Of a DNA stretch of 64,000 nucleotides, positions 59,260 to 64,000 are shown one piece after another (position 1 is the stretch's first letter; every line of letters begins with the position of its first letter). The notes beneath the pieces were generated by a model. That model was not told the origin of the DNA and made no database searches. It saw only the letters and a program-made list of their open reading frames with translations. The DNA lies in contig NZ_CP015583.1 in the NCBI RefSeq assembly GCF_001941945.1, positions 2,301,501-2,365,500 on the forward strand, in the 5' to 3' direction. The DNA comes from Roseomonas gilardii (GTDB lineage: Bacteria; Pseudomonadota; Alphaproteobacteria; Acetobacterales; Acetobacteraceae). The position numbers were made by a program, and so were the translations under genes.

Positions 59260-60089
59260 GGGGACGGACCCTCCCCCGAAAGGGCCGCGATCCGCGCCGG
59301 GTCCACCGTCACCCCATGGTCCAGCGGCCCATGCCCCTTGCCGAAGCCCGGCGCGTTGCGGATCGCCGCGCGCACATAGGCCCGCCCCCGCGCCACCGCG
59401 TCCCGCAGCGTCAGGCCCTGCGCCAGTCCCGTCGCGATGGCGCTGGCCAGGGTGCAGCCCGTGCCATGGGTATGCACCGTGTCGATATGCCCGCTCTCGA
59501 AGACCTCCTCGCCCTCCGGCGTGGCCAGCAGGTCATAGAGCCGCTCGCCCGGCAGGTGCCCGCCCTTCAGCAGCACCGCCGGCACGCCCAGCGCCAGGAT
59601 CGCCGCCGCCGCCGCCCGCATCCCCGCGAGGTCGCGGATCGTCCCACCGGCCAGCACCTCGGCCTCCGGGATGTTCGGCGTGACCACCGTGGCGAGCGGC
59701 AGCAGCAGCCGCTTCAGCGCCTCCACCGCCTCCTCCGCCAGCAGGCGGGAGCCGCCCTTGGCCACCATCACCGGGTCCAGCACCAGCGGGATGCCGCGCC
59801 CATCCCGCTCCAGCGCCGCCGCCACCGTGCCGATCGTGTCGCTGTCGCCCAGCATGCCGGTCTTCACCGCATCGGCGCCGATATCGGCCAGGCTGAGCGC
59901 GATCTGCTGCGCGATGAAGTCCTGCGGCACCGGATGCACCGCATGGACGCCCAGCGTGTCCTGCGCCGTCAGCGCCGTGATCGCCGTGGCAGCATAGCCG
60001 CCGAGCGCCGTGACCGCCTTGATGTCCGCCTGGATGCCGGCGCCGCCACCGGAATCCGATCCGGCGACGATCAGGATGCGCCCCTTCAT
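59256..60089 (-). CDS. thiD: Hydroxymethylpyrimidine / phosphomethylpyrimidine kinase
   Basis: Ribokinase-fold enzyme of thiamine synthesis that phosphorylates HMP and HMP-P. 277 residues from [24 protein letters not shown], with [30 protein letters not shown] and the anion-hole [17 protein letters not shown]. The start overlaps the glmM stop (ATGA). No TPP riboswitch is visible upstream; as an internal operon gene it would be read from the glmM promoter. Confidence 0.94.
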   Translation of the reverse strand: MKGRILIVAGSDSGGGAGIQADIKAVTALGGYAATAITALTAQDTLGVHAVHPVPQDFIAQQIALSLADIGADAVKTGMLGDSDTIGTVAAALERDGRGIPLVLDPVMVAKGGSRLLAEEAVEALKRLLLPLATVVTPNIPEAEVLAGGTIRDLAGMRAAAAAILALGVPAVLLKGGHLPGERLYDLLATPEGEEVFESGHIDTVHTHGTGCTLASAIATGLAQGLTLRDAVARGRAYVRAAIRNAPGFGKGHGPLDHGVTVDPARIAALSGEGPSP

Positions 60090-61504
60090 TCCGCGGCCTC
60101 CTGCCGGGCGGATTTCGCAGCGGGTTTCCGCTCCGGCGTGGCCGCCACCGCCCGGATGGTTTCGGCCAGTTCCGCCGCCAGCCGCTCGACCATAGAGGCC
60201 TCCTCCGCCTCCACCATCACCCGGATCAGCGGCTCCGTGCCGCTCGGGCGGATCAGCAGCCGCCCGCGCGCGCCCAGCTCCGCCTCGGCGGCCCGGATCG
60301 CCTCGATCACCAGCGGGTTCGCCAGCGGGTCGCCGCCCGAATGCCGCAGGTTCACCAGCTTCTGCGGCAGCGGCTCGAAGCGCCGGCAGACCGCGCTCGC
60401 CGGCCGCCGCTCCTCCACGATCGCCGCCAGCACCTGCAGCGCCGCCACCAGCCCGTCCCCCGTGGTGCCGTGATCCGCCAGGATCAGGTGCCCCGACTGC
60501 TCGCCGCCCAGGTTGCAGCCCAGCTCCCGCATCCGCTCCCCGACATAGCGGTCGCCCACCCGCGTCCGCTCCAGCCCGATGCCCTGCGCCTTCAGCCGGC
60601 GCTCCAGCCCCAGGTTGGACATCACCGTGGCCACCACCGCCCCACCGCGCAGCCGCCCCTGCGCCGCCCAGGTCTCGCCCACCAGCGCCAGGATCTGGTC
60701 GCCATCCACGATGGCCCCCGTCTCGTCGCACATCACCAGCCGGTCGGCATCGCCGTCCAGCGCGATGCCCAGATCGGCCCGGCGCTCGCGCACCAGCTCC
60801 GCCATCCGCCCCGGCGCGGTGGAGCCGCAGCCGGCATTGATGTTGAACCCGTCCGGATTGACGCCCAGCGACACCACCTCGGCCCCCAGTTCCCACAGCA
60901 CGGTGGGCGCGACGCGATAGGCCGCGCCATTGGCGCAATCCACCACGATCCGCATCCCTGCCAGGGTCAGCCCCTTGGGGAAGGCCGACTTCGCCGCCTC
61001 GATGTAGCGCCCCGCCGCATCCTCCAGCCGCGAGGTCCGCCCCAGCCGCCCCGGCGCCGCCAGCGCGGCGGAAAGGTCGCCCGCCATCAGCGCCTCGATC
61101 TCGTTCTCCTGCGTGTCCGACAGCTTCAGCCCATCCGGCCCGAAGAGCTTGATGCCGTTATCCTCGAAGGGATTGTGGCTGGCCGAGATCATCACCCCGA
61201 GATCGGCCCGCAGGCTGCGCGTCAGCATGGCGATGGCCGGCGTCGGCAGCGGCCCCAGCAGCACCACGTCCATCCCGGCACTCACGAAGCCCGCCGTCAG
61301 CGCCGGCTCCAGCAGATAGCCCGAGAGCCGCGTGTCCTTGCCGATCACCACCCGGTGCCGGTGCCCGCCCCGGTTGAAGTAGCGGCCCGCCGCCTGCCCC
61401 AGACGCAACGCCGTCGCCGCATCCATCGGCGCTTGGTTCGCCACGCCACGGATGCCATCCGTCCCGAAGAGGCGGCGTTGGGAAGACGGGGCGGGTTTGC
61501 TCAT
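60086..61504 (-). CDS. glmM: Phosphoglucosamine mutase
   Basis: Interconverts glucosamine-6- and glucosamine-1-phosphate for UDP-GlcNAc, feeding peptidoglycan and lipid A. 472 residues from [20 protein letters not shown]; the phosphoserine loop is MISASHNP (Ser109), the metal loop [14 protein letters not shown], the sugar loop GGEQSGHLI and the phosphate loop [12 protein letters not shown]. It heads the minus-strand set glmM-thiD-phzF. Confidence 0.97.
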   Translation of the reverse strand: MSKPAPSSQRRLFGTDGIRGVANQAPMDAATALRLGQAAGRYFNRGGHRHRVVIGKDTRLSGYLLEPALTAGFVSAGMDVVLLGPLPTPAIAMLTRSLRADLGVMISASHNPFEDNGIKLFGPDGLKLSDTQENEIEALMAGDLSAALAAPGRLGRTSRLEDAAGRYIEAAKSAFPKGLTLAGMRIVVDCANGAAYRVAPTVLWELGAEVVSLGVNPDGFNINAGCGSTAPGRMAELVRERRADLGIALDGDADRLVMCDETGAIVDGDQILALVGETWAAQGRLRGGAVVATVMSNLGLERRLKAQGIGLERTRVGDRYVGERMRELGCNLGGEQSGHLILADHGTTGDGLVAALQVLAAIVEERRPASAVCRRFEPLPQKLVNLRHSGGDPLANPLVIEAIRAAEAELGARGRLLIRPSGTEPLIRVMVEAEEASMVERLAAELAETIRAVAATPERKPAAKSARQEAAE

Positions 61505-61678
61505 GCACCATGCTCGCAAGGACGGCCCGGGAGCCGGGCGGAAAGGGCGAAAGCTCTAGAGCGGATTGGCCCGCCGTGGAACAACCCGGACGCGCCCATC
61601 GGTCACGGCTTCGGGCGCGAAGCGGGCCGGGTCCTGCTCCGATGCATGGACCGCCCCGCCACCCCGCGTTTTTCGCAA

Positions 61679-61693
61679 TTGTGCGGCGCACAA
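61679..61693. promoter_or_regulatory. Perfect palindrome upstream of the MFS gene
   Basis: TTGTGCG-G-CGCACAA, a perfect 7-bp dyad, lies 65 bases before the MFS ATG. Thirteen of its bases recur upstream of the methyltransferase gene at 20.6 kb. A regulator-binding site is suspected. Confidence 0.35.
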
Positions 61694-61757
61694 GGCTCCG
61701 TCCACATTCGGGGAGGTTCCGCCGCCGCCACCGGAACGCTCCCTGCCGGACATCCGC

Positions 61758-62924
61758 ATGCCCCTTCCGCTCCTGGCCCTGGCCGTCGCTTCCTTCGGGA
61801 TCGGCACGACCGAGTTCGTCATCATGGGCCTGCTGCCCGACCTCGCCCTGGACCTGGGGGTGGACATCCCCTCCGCCGGGCTGCTGGTCAGCGGCTATGC
61901 ACTCAGCGTGACCTTCGGCTCCCCGCTTCTCGCCCTGGCCACCGGGCGGCTGCCGCGCAAGGCGGCGCTGATGGGGCTGATGCTGATCTTCATCCTGGGC
62001 AACGCGCTCTGCGCCATCGCTCCGGGCTACTGGACGCTGATGGGGGCCCGCGTGGTCACCGCCCTCTGCCACGGCGCCTTCTTCGGCACTGCCTCGGTGG
62101 TGGCGGCGGACCTGGTGCCGAAGCACCGCCGCGCCTCCGCTGTCGCCATGGTCTTCTCCGGCCTGACGCTCGCCAACGTTCTGGGCGTGCCGCTCGGCAC
62201 GGCGCTGGGCCATGCGCTCGGCTGGCGCTCCACCTTCTGGGCCGTGGTGCTGATCGGCCTCGCCGCCGCCGCCGCGCTGGCGCTGTGGATGCCCACCGGC
62301 CTGCGCGGCCAGCCCGCCCGGCTGCGGCAGGAACTCCGTGCCCTGGGCAGCCGGCAGGTGCTGCTGGCCATGGGAATGAGCTGCCTCACCTCGGCCAGCC
62401 TGTTCAGCGTCTTCACCTATATCGCGCCGATGCTGCAGACCCGGACCGGCCTGGGCGAGCACATGGTCACCCTGGCCCTGCTGCTCTTCGGCCTCGGCCT
62501 CACCTTCGGCAACTTCCTCGGCGGCCGCCTCGCCGACTGGCGGCTGATGCCGTCCGTGGCGGGAATCCTCGTGGTGCTGGCCCTGGTGCTGGTGCTCTTC
62601 ACCGCCACCCTGGCCTCGCCCGTGCCGGCTGTCGCCACGATGATGGTCTGGGGCGTGCTGGTCTTCGCCCTGGTCTCGCCCCTCCAGATGCGGGTGGTGG
62701 ATCAGGCGCGGGACGCGCCGAACCTCGCCTCCACGGTCAACCAGGGCACCTTCAACCTGGGCAATGCCGCCGGGGCCTGGATCGGCGGACAAGCCCTGCT
62801 GCACGGCATGGGCTACGGCCAGCTTCCCTGGCTGGGCGCCGGGCTGGCCGTCCTGGCCCTGCTGCTGGCCCTGGTGGCGATGCGCGCCCCGCGCCAGCCG
62901 ATGGCGATGGTGGCCGGGGAATAG
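61758..62924 (+). CDS. MFS transporter (AraJ/sugar-efflux-like)
   Basis: 388 residues with 12 hydrophobic helices. The start MPLPLLALAVASFGIGTTEFVIMGLLPDLA carries the FxxGTxEFxxMGLLP signature of the AraJ/YdhP arabinose-efflux-like group. The helix 2-3 loop is LALATGRLPRKAALMG. The longer frame adds a 64-residue hydrophilic leader and was rejected. Substrate unknown. Confidence 0.88.
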   Translation: MPLPLLALAVASFGIGTTEFVIMGLLPDLALDLGVDIPSAGLLVSGYALSVTFGSPLLALATGRLPRKAALMGLMLIFILGNALCAIAPGYWTLMGARVVTALCHGAFFGTASVVAADLVPKHRRASAVAMVFSGLTLANVLGVPLGTALGHALGWRSTFWAVVLIGLAAAAALALWMPTGLRGQPARLRQELRALGSRQVLLAMGMSCLTSASLFSVFTYIAPMLQTRTGLGEHMVTLALLLFGLGLTFGNFLGGRLADWRLMPSVAGILVVLALVLVLFTATLASPVPAVATMMVWGVLVFALVSPLQMRVVDQARDAPNLASTVNQGTFNLGNAAGAWIGGQALLHGMGYGQLPWLGAGLAVLALLLALVAMRAPRQPMAMVAGE

Positions 62925-62978
62925 CGTCCCGCGCCCGGGGAGAGCCGGGCCGGTCCCGGCTCCCCCGTCAGCCACGCG

Positions 62979-63164
62979 TCAGCGGTCGCAGAACAGCACG
63001 CCACCCTTGGCCTTGTCGGTCTTCGGCGCCTCCACGATCTGCACTGTCACGACGTCGGCCGGAACGCCGAAATTCTTCACCATGGCTTCGGTGAGATCCT
63101 TCACCAGCCCGCGCTTCTGTTCGAGCGTCCGCCCCTCGGCGGCGAAGACCATGATCTCGGGCAT
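62979..63164 (-). CDS. 4-oxalocrotonate tautomerase family protein
   Basis: 61 residues starting Met-Pro; the N-terminal proline exposed after Met removal is the catalytic base of this family. The body PEIMVFAAEGRTLEQKRGLVKD fits the beta-alpha-beta tautomerase unit. A strong AAGGAG lies seven bases before the ATG. Substrate unknown; no catechol-cleavage genes are near. Confidence 0.9.
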   Translation of the reverse strand: MPEIMVFAAEGRTLEQKRGLVKDLTEAMVKNFGVPADVVTVQIVEAPKTDKAKGGVLFCDR

Positions 63165-63313
63165 ACCCTATCTCCTTGGCTGCGAGGGCGGCAGCAGGAC
63201 ATGGCGCTGGCCCGAAGGCAATCCCGCCTGGGTGCGGCTTCCGGAGAGGTTGTTCATCTCCCGTGGGAGGCTGAGGGTGGTTGTTGCGACGCGACCGGCC
63301 GTAGGACACGAGG
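63165..63313. other. Upstream flank of the IS481 remnant
   Basis: No gene is seen here. A TGTTCATCTCCC stretch at about 63251 could be the left end of the element, since IS481 ends commonly begin with TGT, but the right end was not found. Confidence 0.35.
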
Positions 63314-63550
63314 ATGAACAGCCCGCATCAGAATGCGCGGATGACGCCGCTTGGCCGGGCCGAGAGGTTCGGCGGATCATCGAGGGACGATCAGTTTGGC
63401 CAGCTCTGGTGAGAACTGGCCGTCCGCCTGCGCCGGGACGATCAACTGAGTGGCAAGGAAATCGCCCTCCGGCTGGGGCATGCCCGCCCCACCGTCGCAG
63501 GCTGGCTGACGCGGAAACGGTTCCGGAAGCCGTGCCGCGCTGATGCCGAC
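63314..63550 (+). pseudogene. Broken IS481-family transposase remnant
   Basis: Starts MNSPHQNARMTPLGRAE, the typical N-terminus of IS481 transposases. A one-base deletion then shifts the frame (the next family residues, VRRIIEG, are in another frame), and a TGA stops the original frame at 63410. After the stop the same frame resumes with ELAVRLRRDDQLSGKEIALRLGHARPTVAGWLTR in two parts, matching the helix-turn-helix region of the family. The catalytic DDE core is absent. Clearly inactive. Confidence 0.75.
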
Positions 63551-63653
63551 GGGGCCGGTACGCCGCTGTCAGAGCGAGCGACCGGGCAGACTAAGGATGG
63601 CGATGAGGCAAGCGCCTTGCCACTTCGTCAGGGAACCGCTTGCGGAAGCAAAG
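63551..63653. other. Short non-coding stretch after the IS remnant
   Basis: About 100 bases with no recognised gene, promoter or inverted repeat. GC begins to fall here relative to the left. Confidence 0.4.
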
Positions 63654-64000
63654 TCAGAGACTCCAGTCGACCAGAATGCCGTTCTGGAAGGTTAGATCCA
63701 GCGAGCTTCCGCGTACATCGGTATTGCCGGACGACGCGTCGGCGGCCTGCTGTACCTTCTGTTGTTGCTCACGGAAGTTGGTGAGACTATTGGATAGCGC
63801 AACTCCGGGCACTATTTTCGAGATTCCAGTCAACATGCCCATTGAGCCAGTCTGCTCTGGCCTATAGGTCCAGTAGACGCGGTTCCCACCTTGCGTACTA
63901 CGGCGGAATGGCTGCCCATACAGCGCCTGTACGTCCTGCATCGTCGTGCGGCCCTTGATCAGATGCGTTTCCACATATGACTGGCTGAACTGATCCTCGC
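63654..64000 (-). CDS. SmpA/BamE-like protein (5' part beyond window edge)
   Basis: The visible 115 residues include YVETHLIKGRTTMQDVQALYGQP, the start of the SmpA/OmlA/BamE fold, then NRVYWTYRPEQTG and LDLTFQNGILVDWSL as later strands. The reading frame stays open to the right edge, so the beginning, probably with a lipoprotein signal, is missing; the GTG at 63974 is internal. GC over this gene is about 58% by hand count against ~70% in the neighbours, suggesting transfer. Outer-membrane assembly BamE itself is unlikely; related lipoproteins occur on mobile elements. Confidence 0.65.
   Translation of the reverse strand, partial: EDQFSQSYVETHLIKGRTTMQDVQALYGQPFRRSTQGGNRVYWTYRPEQTGSMGMLTGISKIVPGVALSNSLTNFREQQQKVQQAADASSGNTDVRGSSLDLTFQNGILVDWSL

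Noticed and set aside
57404-60089. TPP riboswitch for thiD
   Set aside because: No thi-box-like sequence was seen upstream; thiD overlaps glmM and is internal to that operon.

Overview
The window is a GC-rich (about 70%) chromosomal segment of an alphaproteobacterium. The most likely source is the Acetobacteraceae/Rhodospirillales (Roseomonas-like). The evidence is a nuoA-L order with separate nuoC and nuoD, the tig-clpP-clpX-lon-hup block, a HisZ-type histidine regulatory subunit, the alphaproteobacterial form of SerC, and frequent GTG/TTG starts with stop-start overlaps. This placement is inference; there is no rRNA in the window. Almost everything is core genome. Only the last ~0.8 kb at the right edge looks accessory. 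Layout, left half. 1-11.2 kb: the respiratory complex I operon on the minus strand, nuoA to the 5' part of nuoL, with nuoL cut by the left edge. 11.4-12.1 kb: two identical tRNA-Asp(GTC) genes and a tRNA-Val(TAC). 12.2-19.3 kb: HU, Lon, ClpX, ClpP and trigger factor, then tRNA-Leu(TAG); this is the protein folding and proteolysis module. 19.4-28.4 kb: a methyltransferase, the NAD(P)HX repair enzyme, a Tat-type dienelactone-hydrolase-like protein, an orphan ParA, a thioredoxin-like protein, ModD, FdhD, a CBS/BON protein and an EamA transporter. 28.6-31.4 kb: a sulfur-themed run of AlaX, SseA and MetC. Layout, right half. 31.5-34.7 kb: a small secreted cysteine protein, a DASS/SLC13 anion transporter, and the divergent pair zur/hisI sharing a palindromic promoter. 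34.9-40.4 kb: an alpha/beta-hydrolase-TPR fusion, then GNAT, nitrilase and lpxB linked by ATGA overlaps, a DUF1345 membrane protein and an SRPBCC protein. 40.4-46.7 kb: a Bcr/CflA transporter, a Gfo/Idh/MocA oxidoreductase, secD-secF and an orphan TctC. 46.7-51.7 kb: an EAL-domain protein, a double-domain glycosyltransferase and an unassigned protein. 51.7-62.9 kb: purA, hisZ, a lipoprotein, serC, two tandem AI-2E-family permeases, phzF-like, thiD, glmM and an MFS transporter. 63-64 kb: a tautomerase, a broken IS481-type transposase and a lower-GC SmpA/BamE-like gene running off the right edge. No clearly new multi-gene system is visible. The observations most worth following are: the zur-hisI divergent promoter with a 21-bp palindrome overlapping the hisI start (a possible Zur-controlled HisI); two FNR/FixK-like boxes in front of the CBS/BON gene and the DASS transporter gene; the GNAT/nitrilase pair that is a single fused protein in other bacteria; the hydrolase-TPR fusion; the fused double glycosyltransferase next to an unassigned protein; and the transposase remnant that marks a drop in GC at the right edge.
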